Assembly (NCBI RefSeq): GCF_000025625.1
Contig: NC_013922.1
Coordinates: 2,666,001 to 2,730,000, forward strand
Source of the DNA: Natrialba magadii ATCC 43099
GTDB taxonomy: Archaea; Halobacteriota; Halobacteria; Halobacteriales; Natrialbaceae
Direction: 5' to 3'
DNA: 64,000 nucleotides
Shown here piece by piece: positions 29,349-38,483 of this stretch. The translations under genes were made by a program, and so were the position numbers. The number at the start of each line of letters is the position of its first letter. Positions within the stretch are counted from its first letter, which is position 1. The notes beneath the pieces are model-generated. The model did not search any database and was not told where the DNA came from. It saw only the letters and a program-made list of their open reading frames with translations.

Positions 29349-30230
29349 TTAGAGCAGTCCCGTCTTCTGGAGCTTCATCAGGTCCTCGGTATCGAGGGTT
29401 TCGCCCTCCTTGAACTTCTGATAGATCTCCTCGGCCTCTTCTTTGGCCTCCTCTTTCTTCTTGTCGCGTTCGGACTTGCGCTCTTGCTCTTCTTCCTTGT
29501 CGAGCTCGCGCAGGCGCTTCTGGACGCGGACGAAGTCCTCGTGGTGCTGGTCGGCTGCTTCCTGGGCCTCGACGAACTTCTCGTGCATCTCGTCGGCCTC
29601 GTCACGGATGTCGTCGGCCTCGCGGTAGGCCTCGATCATCTGATTGTGATGTTCCTGGGCCTTGTCCGCAAGCTCCGTCACCTTCTGGTGGTGCTGGGAT
29701 GCCTCGGAGCGAACCTCCTCAGCTTCCTCGACGAGTTCCTCGAGATCCTCGTTCTGCTCGAGCTTTCCCTTGCGCTCTTCGTACTCTTCGCGCTTGGACT
29801 CGATCTTCTCGATGAGTTCCTGCTCTTCCTCACTCGAGAGGACCTCGGTCTGCTGCTTGAACTCGAGTTGCTCGATTTCCTCTTCGAGCTCTTCGAGATC
29901 CTTGCCCTCGTCGAGCTCCATATCGGACTTGAGCTTGTCGACCTTGTCGAAAAGTTCGTTGGCGTCGGCGTTGAGCTCGTTGCGCTTGTCCTTGTGCTCC
30001 TGGACTTGCTCGTTGAGCTCGTCGCGCTGTTCGCGGTGTTCCTGGGCTTCGTCGACCTTCTCACGCGTCTTTGCGTTCAGGTCGTCGCGCTTGGATGCGC
30101 GCTCGGATGCCATCTGGTTCAGGTCGTTTCGCCGGTCTCGGAGCTGACCGGCCATCTTGATGAGCTGTCCTTTGGAGTTGTTTTCGAGGTCGTCGTCTGT
30201 CAGTTCGATGTTTTTCGATTCGTCTACCAT
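29349..30230 (-). CDS. Coiled-coil protein, haloarchaeal
   Basis: A 293-residue, highly charged protein that is almost entirely heptad repeats from about residue 25 to 260 (for example ELNEQVQEHKDKRNELNADA, VQKRLRELDKEEEQERKSER). There is no signal peptide or membrane segment. It resembles archaeal SMC-like or phosphoserine-phosphatase-annotated coiled coils, but no head or ATPase domain is present. Such proteins are conserved in haloarchaea and may organise other proteins; function is unknown. It is followed, 434 bp away and on the same strand, by nothing else, so it probably has its own promoter. Confidence 0.85.
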   Translation of the reverse strand: MVDESKNIELTDDDLENNSKGQLIKMAGQLRDRRNDLNQMASERASKRDDLNAKTREKVDEAQEHREQRDELNEQVQEHKDKRNELNADANELFDKVDKLKSDMELDEGKDLEELEEEIEQLEFKQQTEVLSSEEEQELIEKIESKREEYEERKGKLEQNEDLEELVEEAEEVRSEASQHHQKVTELADKAQEHHNQMIEAYREADDIRDEADEMHEKFVEAQEAADQHHEDFVRVQKRLRELDKEEEQERKSERDKKKEEAKEEAEEIYQKFKEGETLDTEDLMKLQKTGLL

Positions 30231-30664
30231 GTGTTATTCAAACCTCTGTGCCATACCCGCACCGGCCCGCGTTCGCGTCTGCGTCTGGTTTTGGTTCTGC
30301 ACCAACTGTACCAACTGCTGCGTTCGCGTTCGTGGTATACAGCGATCGCTCACAATCTGCGAAACCTCGGTGAATAAGATTTCCTGTCATCGATCGTCGA
30401 GCGATACGCGCCCCGGTGGCGTTCTGGTACCGGTATCTACTGGTGCCTGTAATTTAAATGTACCGGTCCACAACTCCGTGAAAACCGTTATCAGGGGCCG
30501 TGTTCCACCCGCTCGTTCACGATGGCGATTCTACCGGCGTATAAATATGTACGTCGCGTACCTATTCTGTCGGCCACGACTCGACTCAGCCGGTCTACTG
30601 TCACGATTTACCGGCGCAACCGCAGGATGGGTCGTGGGACAGAAATGACGGACAGCAGTCCGTC
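30231..30664. other. Intergenic region upstream of the coiled-coil gene, with TATA boxes and TACCGG repeats
   Basis: A 434-bp gap. ATTTAAAT at about 30452-30459 and TATAAATA at about 30540-30547 are possible TATA elements, usable on either strand. TACCGG occurs four times (about 30428, 30461, 30532 and 30611), twice as TACCGGT. No gene of any length is convincing here; a short transcript reading right from the 30540 TATA box cannot be excluded. Confidence 0.4.
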
Positions 30665-31747
30665 TTAGAAGAGATTCTCGAGTCGGTCGTCCGTAAACTG
30701 TTCGATGTGGTCGGGTTCCTCGGTGTCCTGTTCGCGCTGTGCCTCGCGCGCACGCTCCATGAACTCCTCGATGCGCTGTGAGCGCTCTGCCCCACCGAGG
30801 AGGACGAGGGCACCGAGTCGGTCGCTCTCGAGTGGGAAGTCTCCACCCCGTACCTGCATGCTCCCGGTTTCGTCCTCGAGCCAGCGCCGAGACTTTTCGA
30901 CACCCTTGCGCGGGATTTTCTCGGGATCGCCGGCGATGACGAGCAGCGCGGAATCGGCTGTCGTCGCATCCGGAAGGCTCGTCCCGGTCAAGAGTGCCTG
31001 TCGGGAGACGCTCATCGCCGTCCGGACGTTCTCGGCGCTGTCGTCGCTTGCAACCTCGCTCGCGTAGCCGAGGGTCGCAATGCCACCGCTTCGCAGCGTG
31101 TTGATGACTTCACTCGAGTCAACCACGCTCTCGCCGACGCCCTCGGTTGCTTCGCCGGAGGCGAACAGGAGGCCGACGCGGCGGGCGATTTTCTGGTTGA
31201 TCGTCTTGAACGCCCCCTCGACGCTCTCGCCCTGCTCGTGCCAGGCGTCGTTGTCGATGAGGAGGGTCGAATCTGCCTCGCGGGCGAGTGTCTTCAGCGA
31301 ACGGCCGGCGTTGGCCTGGTAGAGCGCGCCTTCGTTGCGTCCCGGGAGGACACCGAGGGCGTAGACGGGGACGTCGTACACTTGCTGGAGGTGATGGACA
31401 AGTACCGGTGCGCCACCGCTGCCGGTGCCGCCGCCGAGCCCGGCGACGACGAAGATCGCTTCGGCGCTCGAGGTCACGCGACCATCCAGAGCACCCAACA
31501 CCTGCTGAATGTCCGATTGCATGACCTCGGTTCCGAGTTCGTTGTCGCCACCGACCCCGTGGCCGTTGACGCGATCGGCACCGATTAGCTGTGTGTCGAC
31601 AACATCGAGGGACCGAAGGTCGGGTTTCGCGGAGTTGACCGCCAGCGCGCCACGGACTGCACCAAAGCCCATGTCCGCATCGAATCGAGCGAGTCGTTCC
31701 GTGACCTTCCCACCGGCCTGACCGACTCCGATCAGGGCTACTTTCAT
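30665..31747 (-). CDS. CetZ family tubulin-like GTPase
   Basis: A 360-residue archaeal tubulin/FtsZ-superfamily protein of the CetZ group, which controls cell shape and motility in haloarchaea. The N-terminus MKVALIGVGQAGGKVTERL is the nucleotide-binding strand and loop, and the G-box GLGGGTGSGG is at about 103-112. The T7 catalytic-loop region and C-terminal domain are present, and the end EQFTDDRLENLF is acidic. The frame is open 18 codons upstream, but ATG 31747 gives the canonical start. It lacks the RYTLP-like tail segments of CetZ1 and is best seen as a secondary CetZ. Confidence 0.92.
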   Translation of the reverse strand: MKVALIGVGQAGGKVTERLARFDADMGFGAVRGALAVNSAKPDLRSLDVVDTQLIGADRVNGHGVGGDNELGTEVMQSDIQQVLGALDGRVTSSAEAIFVVAGLGGGTGSGGAPVLVHHLQQVYDVPVYALGVLPGRNEGALYQANAGRSLKTLAREADSTLLIDNDAWHEQGESVEGAFKTINQKIARRVGLLFASGEATEGVGESVVDSSEVINTLRSGGIATLGYASEVASDDSAENVRTAMSVSRQALLTGTSLPDATTADSALLVIAGDPEKIPRKGVEKSRRWLEDETGSMQVRGGDFPLESDRLGALVLLGGAERSQRIEEFMERAREAQREQDTEEPDHIEQFTDDRLENLF

Positions 31748-31935
31748 ACCGCTATCCTGTGAGTGCAAGGTGTTGAACGTTCCGGTGTGCGTACCAGTCA
31801 CTCTCCTTTCAATGGTCCATTGACTGCCAGTCAGTCAGTCATCTCGTACCGTTCACCCAGCAGTCAGCCAGTTATCGCGCACCGGTGCCATTGCGGATGA
31901 TAACCCACTTGTGGCCGCCCGCTGTCACTCCCGAT

Positions 31936-32361
31936 ATGTTCTACGAACAGCGGATGGCCGTTCCCGACTCACCTGCAGACCTGCGAGCGGAGTATGCTGC
32001 CGACCTCGCCGGCGTCGTCGACCAGCACGGCGCGAGCACCATCGCCGACGACACCGAACTGGATGCAGCAACGCTCGAGGACCTCGATGCCGACACCGTC
32101 GCCGACCTCTCACTCGAGGAGGCGGCCCAGATTCAGTCCCAGGTAGACGGCGAACCGGACGCCGGGACGATCGTCGAAATCGCGTGTGAACACCTGCTGC
32201 TCGGGATGACGACGGCCGTGCTCGACGTGGACGCCGTCGAGAGCGAGCTGGCAATCGAGATGGACGCAAAGGAAATCCAGCAGAAGATCGAACGCCGCGC
32301 GCCAATGAGCTTCGAGGAGTACGTTCAGCTCCAGCACACGATCGTCGATAGCGCGCGATAA
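31936..32361 (+). CDS. Haloarchaeal conserved protein (DUF5791-like)
   Basis: A 141-residue acidic soluble protein starting MFYEQRMAVPDSPADLRAEY. It is helical, with IASTIADD-type repeats early on and IEMDAKEIQQKIERRAPMSF near the end. I believe it belongs to the haloarchaeal family DUF5791, but the match is from memory of its N-terminus. No catalytic motif is seen. It is divergent from the cetZ gene, sharing a 188-bp promoter region. Confidence 0.75.
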   Translation: MFYEQRMAVPDSPADLRAEYAADLAGVVDQHGASTIADDTELDAATLEDLDADTVADLSLEEAAQIQSQVDGEPDAGTIVEIACEHLLLGMTTAVLDVDAVESELAIEMDAKEIQQKIERRAPMSFEEYVQLQHTIVDSAR

Positions 32362-32481
32362 GCGGCAGCGTGCGCTCGGTGTCGAATCCAGACACCAAAC
32401 GCCAACCCGGCTTCGTCTCCGGAGACCATACTCAGCTTCGGCTCCGGTGCCGTTATTGCCTCACGCACGCGACCTGCAACT

Positions 32482-33390
32482 ATGACTATGCGAGTTGCAC
32501 TCCTCGGCTGTGGCTACGTCGGCCTCGAACTCGGCCGCCAGCTCAGCGCCAACGGACACCACCCGATCGGCATCCGCCGCTCGGACGACGGCATCGCCGC
32601 AATCGAAGCCGCCGGTTTCGACGCCGTCCAGGCCGACGTCACCGACCGCGACGACCTCCAGGCAGTTCCGGACGTCGACGCCATCGTCTTCGCCGCCAGC
32701 AGCGGCGGCCGTGGGGCCGACGCAGCGCGGGAAATCTACGTCGACGGCCTCCGAACCGCCATCGAAGCCTTCGGCGAGCGCGACTCGCCATCGAAGCCCG
32801 ACCGGCTCGTCTACACCTCCTCCACCGGCGTCCACGGCGACCACGACGGCGACTGGGTCGACTCCGAGACGCCGATCGAACCCACGACACCCAAAACCGA
32901 AGTGCTCGCCGAGGCAGAGCAGATTGCACTCGAGTACTCCGCCGAGTTCGGGATCGACGGCACGGTCGCGCGCTATGCCGGTCTCTACGGGCCGGACCGG
33001 TACCGGTTACAGCGCTATCTTGAGGGGCCGGTGACAGAGGGCTATCTCAACATGGTCCACCGCGACGACGCCGCGGGGGCAGTTCGGTTCCTCCTCGAGG
33101 AGGATCTCGGTCGCGGAGAGGTCGTGCAGATTGTCGACGACGAACCGGTCGAAAAGTGGGCTTTTGCGGACTGGCTAGCGGACGGGTGCGGGCGTGAGCA
33201 CCCACCGAAGCGGACGAAAGCGGAGCGACTTGCGGATGGCGACCTCTCGGAGCCGGCACAGCGACGTATTCTGACGAGTAAACGCTGTGCAAACGACCGG
33301 CTGCGCGAGTTGGGATACGAGTTTAGCTATCCGACGTTCCGTGAGGGATACCGGGCGGCGATTGAGTCGGTCTGTGACGGTGAGTCGTAG
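32482..33390 (+). CDS. NAD(P)-dependent epimerase/dehydratase-like SDR protein
   Basis: An extended short-chain dehydrogenase of 302 residues. The Rossmann motif ALLGCGYVGLELGRQL opens the protein, YTSSTGVHG lies at the active site region and ARYAGLYGPDR near the substrate pocket. The usual YxxxK is not obvious, as in the YeeZ-like branch of the family, so the reaction is unknown. A second ATG at 32488 could be the true start, leaving MRVALLGCGYVG. Confidence 0.85.
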   Translation: MTMRVALLGCGYVGLELGRQLSANGHHPIGIRRSDDGIAAIEAAGFDAVQADVTDRDDLQAVPDVDAIVFAASSGGRGADAAREIYVDGLRTAIEAFGERDSPSKPDRLVYTSSTGVHGDHDGDWVDSETPIEPTTPKTEVLAEAEQIALEYSAEFGIDGTVARYAGLYGPDRYRLQRYLEGPVTEGYLNMVHRDDAAGAVRFLLEEDLGRGEVVQIVDDEPVEKWAFADWLADGCGREHPPKRTKAERLADGDLSEPAQRRILTSKRCANDRLRELGYEFSYPTFREGYRAAIESVCDGES

Positions 33391-33420
33391 CGATCACGCC
33401 GATCACGCCGATCACGCCGA
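33391..33420. repeat. Three tandem 9-bp units CGATCACGC
   Basis: Exact copies at 33391-33399, 33400-33408 and 33409-33417, followed by a degenerate fourth (CGATTCGCG). They lie between the SDR stop and the convergent small membrane protein and run into the latter's last codons. Confidence 0.85.
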
Positions 33421-33639
33421 TTCGCGCTCTGGGTCGTGATCCCTGTCAATCTGGGTGAACACGTACCAGAATCCGATCAGGATGGCGAAGAACACCACGC
33501 CAATCCCGACTCGGAGTGCGATTTCTTCGAACCCGCTCATTTCGGCTTGCACCAGTGCAGCCGCCCAGCCACCGCCGACGATGGCGAAGCCGGTCGCAAC
33601 GATGATCATGATGAGGAGTCTATCGGTGGGAACGTTCAT
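33412..33639 (-). CDS. Small membrane protein, two segments
   Basis: A 75-residue protein starting MNVPTDRLLIMIIVATGFAIVGGGW at ATG 33639, with a second helix IALRVGIGVVFFAILIGFWYVFTQI and a charged C-terminus DRDHDPERESA. It is typical of tiny haloarchaeal membrane proteins of unknown function. The end of the gene overlaps the 9-bp repeat. Confidence 0.7.
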   Translation of the reverse strand: MNVPTDRLLIMIIVATGFAIVGGGWAAALVQAEMSGFEEIALRVGIGVVFFAILIGFWYVFTQIDRDHDPERESA

Positions 33640-33822
33640 CACGGTCAGTTCGACTCGAACGTGGGTAAATGACAAGCCTGAGTTCGCCACGGCCGGTCAA
33701 TGACAGCCATACCGCACTCAGTACCGCCGTGACGGGAGCACCTCACAGTGAATCAACACTCACAAATCGATGACCGTCACAAACGGGGGAAATTTCTTGG
33801 TTGTTGAATTTGAGTGTCCGGT

Positions 33823-35022
33823 ATGGACGTTCAGGACGCCTCGACGAAAATGGGGGCCGTCGAGGCGGCAACAGAGCGGCCGGTCGCAGCCATGGAAAGC
33901 GCCGTCGATTCGCTCGGAGCGCTCGATCCACTGGTCCTCTCGCTGTTGATTCTCGCACTCGTCGGTCTCGCACTTGGCAGCTGGTGGCTCGTCCGCTGGT
34001 TTCGCCGACCACCTGGCGTTCGACTCCAGCGCGTGCTCGCAGACTACGACGACGTGACGGTGTTGATGCACCCGAACCCAGACCCGGACGCGATGGCGTG
34101 TGCACTGGGCGTCTCCGCAATCGCACACGACGTGGGGACGGAGACGACGCTGCAGTATCCCGGCGAGATCCGCCACCAGGAGAACCGCGCCTTCCGAACC
34201 GTGCTCGGCCTCGACCTCGAGCAGATCGCCTCGAGTTCCGAACTCGCAAGCGACGCCGTCGTGCTGGTCGACCACAACACGGCGCGTGGCTTTACGGGTG
34301 CACAGACGGTCGAACCAGTCGCCGTCGTAGATCACCATCCCGGCAACGGTACGGGAACGAAGTTCACCGACGTGCGTACGGACTACGGCGCAGCCTCTAC
34401 GATCGTCGTCGAGTACCTCGAGGAACTCGGAGCCGTCTCCGAGGCAGACGACGAGGACGGACTCACGCTCGCGGCCGAACTGGCAACCGGACTGCTCTAC
34501 GGCATCCAGTCCGATACGGACCATCTGACCAACGGCTGCTCACGAGCCGAGTTCGACGCCTGCGCGTACCTCTTCTCGGAGATCGACGAGGACCTCCTGG
34601 AGCGAATCGCGAACCCGCAGGTCAGCGACGACGTGTTACAGATCAAGGCCACGGCGATCACCGAAAAGCGAATCGAGGGACCGTTCGCGATCTGCGATGT
34701 TGGGACGATATCGAACACCGACGCGATCCCGCAGGCTGCGGACGAGTTGATGCATCTGGAGGGCGTCACCGCTGTCGTCGTCTACGGCGAGAGCGACGGC
34801 ACGATCCACCTCTCGGGCCGGTCGCGCGACGACCGCGTCCACATGGGCGAAACGCTGCGCCACGCGGTGAACGACATCCCGATGGCGAACGCTGGCGGTC
34901 ACGCGCGAATGGGTGGCGGCCAGATCTCGGTCGATCATATGCGAGGGCTCGGTCCCTCCGACGGCGTCGACAAGGCCGAGTTCGAAGAACGGCTGTTTGC
35001 AGCGCTCTCCGGCGAACGGTAA
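33823..35022 (+). CDS. DHH family phosphoesterase with N-terminal membrane anchor
   Basis: A 399-residue protein. One membrane helix (LVLSLLILALVGLALGSWWLV) is followed by a DHH/DHHA1 catalytic module: HPNPDPDAMACALG, VLVDHNT, the signature VVDHHPG, and GGHARMGGGQI in the DHHA1 domain. The layout resembles NrnA-type oligoribonuclease or cyclic-dinucleotide phosphodiesterases. A role in degrading small RNAs or nucleotides at the membrane is likely, as inference. GTG 33814 is an alternative start. Confidence 0.87.
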   Translation: MDVQDASTKMGAVEAATERPVAAMESAVDSLGALDPLVLSLLILALVGLALGSWWLVRWFRRPPGVRLQRVLADYDDVTVLMHPNPDPDAMACALGVSAIAHDVGTETTLQYPGEIRHQENRAFRTVLGLDLEQIASSSELASDAVVLVDHNTARGFTGAQTVEPVAVVDHHPGNGTGTKFTDVRTDYGAASTIVVEYLEELGAVSEADDEDGLTLAAELATGLLYGIQSDTDHLTNGCSRAEFDACAYLFSEIDEDLLERIANPQVSDDVLQIKATAITEKRIEGPFAICDVGTISNTDAIPQAADELMHLEGVTAVVVYGESDGTIHLSGRSRDDRVHMGETLRHAVNDIPMANAGGHARMGGGQISVDHMRGLGPSDGVDKAEFEERLFAALSGER

Positions 35023-35085
35023 TCCGCCCGTTGTCACTCCCAAACTCACGACTCTCTGAACTGAACAGCACATGCGAACGCTCGC

Positions 35086-35113
35086 AATCAGTAACCAGTA
35101 ATCAGTAACCAGT
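35086..35113. repeat. Two tandem 14-bp units AATCAGTAACCAGT
   Basis: Two adjacent copies lie in the 235-bp gap between the DHH phosphoesterase and the small zinc-finger gene. Nothing else is recognised in that gap. Confidence 0.75.
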
Positions 35114-35257
35114 CCAAAAAGTAGTCCGGCAGAGCTCGCGCGGTCGCTCGCTGCAGGCCCGGCGACGGATGTGGTGGCCGTCAGCGGACGAAGCAAAGGG
35201 AGAGAGCGGGACTTCGGTCAGTAACGAGTGGAGCGGGAGGTGCGCCCCAATCCAGTC

Positions 35258-35428
35258 CTATCGGATCTCTTTCCACTCAGCAGCGCAGTCGGGGCAGATC
35301 CGAACCGTCTTGATCTGATCCGGATCGTTCTCGGTCTTCAGCGGCTTCTCGCACTCGTTGCAGACGAGTCGGTCGTAGGTGTCTTTGTCGAGTTCGCCCT
35401 CTCGAAGTGCCTTTCGGACAGATTTCAT
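35258..35428 (-). CDS. Small zinc-finger protein (HVO_0758-like)
   Basis: A 56-residue protein starting MKSVRKALREGELDKDTYDRLVCNEC, with two CPXCG-like pairs, CNEC and CPDC, 22 residues apart, ending AAEWKEIR. This is the layout of the haloarchaeal zinc-finger micro-proteins named after HVO_0758 of Haloferax volcanii. ATG 35428 is chosen because the pattern is complete from there. Role unknown; it may bind nucleic acid or protein. Confidence 0.85.
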   Translation of the reverse strand: MKSVRKALREGELDKDTYDRLVCNECEKPLKTENDPDQIKTVRICPDCAAEWKEIR

Positions 35429-35600
35429 GTTCACTGCTTTGGAAGGTCTAGATGAAAAAGACCGGGGCTTCGCCGTTGACATAATTGCCCTCTCAGGTGG
35501 GTATCGGGCTCGATATCTGTTGCGATAGAAACATGTTATGGGATACCACGACAGCCGATGAGCCGTGGCCATTTTACCGATCCGCCCGAACACTCTACCG

Positions 35601-36947
35601 ATGGAGTACGTCCAGGAGCGGATCGCGACGCTTCACGACTTCCGCGCCCTCCGCGGACACCACACGGAGACAGCGAGAGAAGGTGGAGGAGACAGAGACG
35701 AAGACGCAGACACCGATACCGCCACCACAAACGGCGAGGACGAGCACCAGCGCCCCGTCGCTGCCGCGCCCGACACCGCCACCCCCGCGCTCAATCTCGA
35801 CGCATATCTCCGCAAGACTGCCGTTATTGTCCCGATGGCCGGCCGCGAACACGAGAGTCCCGCCGCCGAGCGCGTGCTCACGGAACTCGAGTCCCTCTCG
35901 CCTGCGCCCGCCGCCGTCTTCGTTCCCGTTCGCACCGCTCCGGACCGAATCGATGCGTTTCGCGAGTGGCTCAGTGGCTTCTCGCTGCCGATCCGACTCC
36001 TCTGGTGCAACGCGCCCGGCGTCGAAGCACGACTGGCCGACGCCGGACTGCCCCACGGCCCGGAGACGGGGAAGGGGCGCGACGTCTGGCTCGCGCTCGG
36101 TCCGGCTGCCGAGGCGGCCGACTACGTTGTGGTTCACGATGCGGACGCGCGAAGCTACGAGGCCGACCACGTTCGCCGACTGCTGGCACCGCTTTCGATG
36201 GCGGACCAGAAGTTCGAATTCGTGAAAGGGTACTACGCGCGCATCGAGGATGAGCAGCTCTACGGCCGGCTGTTTCGGCTGTTCTACCAGCCGCTGTTGC
36301 GCGCGCTCGAAGCGGGTCCCGGTGGTGCAACTGGGAGCGACCACGAAACCGACCCCGGTGGTGCAACTGGGGCCGACCACGAAACTGGCACGGCCATCCT
36401 CTCGTACCTCACCGCCTTCCGCTACGCCCTGGCCGGCGAGTTCGCCATGACCGCCGCCCTCGCTCGCCGCATCCGCGCCCCGCAGTCGTGGGGCCTCGAG
36501 GTCGGCGTGCTCGGCGACGCCTTCGAGCACGCCGGCTTCGCGGGCAGCGCACAGGTCGACCTCGGTCACCACATCCACGACCACCGCGCCGTCGCCGGCG
36601 ACACCGGCCTCGAAGGCATGAGCCACGAAGTCGGCGCTACGCTCTTGACCGTCCTTGAGTCCGGCGGCGTCGAACCCCACTACGAGACGCTTCCCGAGCG
36701 CTACCTCGCGGCGGGCGACGAACTGATCGAGCAGTATCGCGCGGACGCAGCGTTCAACGGACTCGAGTACGAACGGGCGAGCGAGCGGGCGCAGTTGGAA
36801 CGCTACGCTGGTGCACTCTCCCCGCCAGATTCCGACCCCCGACTCCCCCGGTGGACGGCTGCACCGCTCTCGCCGGCGGCGGTACTCGAGGCCGCCCGAC
36901 CCTGGTTGGTTGATGGGGCTCGACCCGAACCGAACTCGAGTGACTGA
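35601..36947 (+). CDS. Glucosyl-3-phosphoglycerate synthase-like glycosyltransferase
   Basis: A 448-residue GT-A fold glycosyltransferase. Visible are RKTAVIVPMAGRE, the metal-binding DADARSY (DxD), GYYARIEDEQLYGRLFRLFYQPLL, and HHIHDHRAV, which match the GpgS/mannosylglycerate-type family (GT81) making compatible-solute precursors. Residues 20-70 are a low-complexity insert, and a second insert (about 240-264) consists of two 12-residue copies. The donor and acceptor are not proven by sequence. ATG 35601 is chosen; the 12 codons upstream are not conserved-looking. Confidence 0.78.
   Translation: MEYVQERIATLHDFRALRGHHTETAREGGGDRDEDADTDTATTNGEDEHQRPVAAAPDTATPALNLDAYLRKTAVIVPMAGREHESPAAERVLTELESLSPAPAAVFVPVRTAPDRIDAFREWLSGFSLPIRLLWCNAPGVEARLADAGLPHGPETGKGRDVWLALGPAAEAADYVVVHDADARSYEADHVRRLLAPLSMADQKFEFVKGYYARIEDEQLYGRLFRLFYQPLLRALEAGPGGATGSDHETDPGGATGADHETGTAILSYLTAFRYALAGEFAMTAALARRIRAPQSWGLEVGVLGDAFEHAGFAGSAQVDLGHHIHDHRAVAGDTGLEGMSHEVGATLLTVLESGGVEPHYETLPERYLAAGDELIEQYRADAAFNGLEYERASERAQLERYAGALSPPDSDPRLPRWTAAPLSPAAVLEAARPWLVDGARPEPNSSD
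36321..36392 (+). repeat. 36-bp tandem duplication inside the glycosyltransferase gene
   Basis: The second copy begins exactly 36 bp after the first (36321 and 36357) and differs at a few bases. It encodes GGATGSDHETDP followed by GGATGADHETGT, a loop insertion between two helices of the enzyme. Confidence 0.85.
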
Positions 36948-37027
36948 CTGTACACGGACGACTGACCGTACACAGACGGCTGACCGTACGCAGACGGCTG
37001 ATTGTACACAAACGATTGACCGCGGAC
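36946..37027. repeat. 18-bp tandem repeat (minisatellite), about 4.5 units
   Basis: Units are GACTGACCGTACACAGAC (36960-36977), GGCTGACCGTACGCAGAC (36978-36995) and GGCTGATTGTACACAAAC (36996-37013), with partial copies at both ends. The tract starts just after the glycosyltransferase stop and is non-coding. It is the most regular minisatellite in the window. Confidence 0.85.
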
Positions 37028-37110
37028 AACCGTCGCTCGTGTCAGCGCTCCACAGCCATCCAGGACGCCGGCTATCAATCTTTATCTGCGGACCACCCGT
37101 TACACCGCGT

Positions 37111-37584
37111 ATGAACGCGACCGCCGACGAACTGGCCGGTGTCGTCGAGCTCTTCGGCGGGCTGACGCGCGCGGAACTCGAGCGCGCCCTCTCGGAGGCC
37201 GCCTACCGCGCTGACGGACAGTCCGTCGACGAGGACGCACTCGAGACGGCGATCGAGGAGGCGCTCGCGGCGTTCGCGCTCGTCCGCTACGACGGGAGCG
37301 AGGCCGACGCACCGCTGCTCGTCGCCGGTCCGACGGCGTTCCCGACGGTGCCGAACCACGCCGAGGACGTTCCCCATATCCTCGACGTCGAACCGCGCCG
37401 TCTCGACCGCGAAGCCCTCGGCGAGACCGCACACGACCGGTTCGCGACGGCAGTCGATCGGGCTCTGACGAACGACGACGCCGATCGACTCGAGACGCTC
37501 CTCGACGTTAGCTACGACCTCGAGGCCTGGGCACCGCTCGACCTGGCAGCCGAACGCGACGACCTCTCGGAGGCACTCGAGTGA
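37111..37584 (+). CDS. Haloarchaeal conserved protein (DUF7109-like)
   Basis: A 157-residue acidic helical protein starting MNATADELAGVVELFGGLTRAELERAL, containing PLLVAGPTAFPTVPNHAEDVPHILDVEPRRLD. I believe it belongs to haloarchaeal family DUF7109. It has no membrane segment or catalytic motif. It lies one base before the NUDIX gene, so the two are very likely co-transcribed and translationally coupled. Confidence 0.78.
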   Translation: MNATADELAGVVELFGGLTRAELERALSEAAYRADGQSVDEDALETAIEEALAAFALVRYDGSEADAPLLVAGPTAFPTVPNHAEDVPHILDVEPRRLDREALGETAHDRFATAVDRALTNDDADRLETLLDVSYDLEAWAPLDLAAERDDLSEALE

Positions 37585-37585
37585 G

Positions 37586-38182
37586 ATGAGTCGGGTCCCC
37601 ACCTTCGACCTCGATCCGGTTGCGGCACACGAACCCACCGGGATCGATGACCAGCGGTTCGACGCCGCGGTGCTCGCGCCGGTCATCGACCGAGACGGCG
37701 AGGATCACCTGCTGTTTACCCGCCGTGCGGACCACCTCGGCGAGCACCCCGGACAGATGAGCTTTCCCGGCGGCGGTGCCGAATCGGTCGACGATACCAT
37801 TCTCGACACCGCGCTCCGGGAGGCCAACGAGGAGATCGGCCTCGATCCCGAGGAAGCGGAAATCGTCGGCCAACTCGACGACATCCGAACGATCAGCGAG
37901 TACGCGGTCACGCCGTTCGTCGCGCGCGTTCCCGACCGGACGTACGACCGACAGGCCAGCGAGGTCGCCGAAATCGTCGTTCTTCCGCTTTCCGGGCTGC
38001 TCGATCCCGAGAACTACGAGTACGAACGACGGGACCATCCGTACTACGGCGACATCGTCGTCCACTACTTCCATGTCGACGGCTCCACCGTCTGGGGCGC
38101 GACAGGTCGGATTCTCGTCCAGCTACTCGAGTTAGCGACCGAGTTTGAGGCTCCGGTTTCGGACGACCGCACGCGGAGGTAG
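37586..38182 (+). CDS. NUDIX hydrolase, CoA pyrophosphatase-like
   Basis: A 198-residue NUDIX protein with the box GGGAESVDDTILDTALREANEEIG around residues 62-85. The preceding HPGQMSFPGGG is the UPF0035 (CoA/acyl-CoA diphosphatase, NudL) signature. It should hydrolyse CoA or related nucleoside diphosphate derivatives to phosphopantetheine and 3',5'-ADP. ATG 37586 overlaps the end of the upstream gene closely (stop at 37582-37584). Confidence 0.88.
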   Translation: MSRVPTFDLDPVAAHEPTGIDDQRFDAAVLAPVIDRDGEDHLLFTRRADHLGEHPGQMSFPGGGAESVDDTILDTALREANEEIGLDPEEAEIVGQLDDIRTISEYAVTPFVARVPDRTYDRQASEVAEIVVLPLSGLLDPENYEYERRDHPYYGDIVVHYFHVDGSTVWGATGRILVQLLELATEFEAPVSDDRTRR

Positions 38183-38483
38183 GGATCCGTTACCGGCGGT
38201 ATCCGTGGCCGGCCACCGAAAGAACCGCAGGGAACGTCAGCTTTTTGCGCGCGCCGCTCGCAGCAGGTGTATGGTCGCACAGACGATGGATCGAGTTCCG
38301 CACGGGCACCAGTAGTTTCACCCACAGTAGCTCCCGCGACAGGAGCCCACGGAGCCGCCGTCGACCTGTTTCTGTTCAGTTGCACCGTTCACACGGAGCG
38401 TTCGCTTCGTCTCGAATCACCAGCAGTCAGACTCTCACAATCACACCCACCAGTATCGACACCTCTCTCCGAGGTGGTCGCCA
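38183..38483. other. Intergenic region, 301 bp, no gene seen
   Basis: Between the NUDIX gene and the following gene. Frames on both strands are Arg/Ser-rich shadows. It should hold the promoter of the gene at 38484, but I cannot place a convincing TATA box. Confidence 0.4.
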
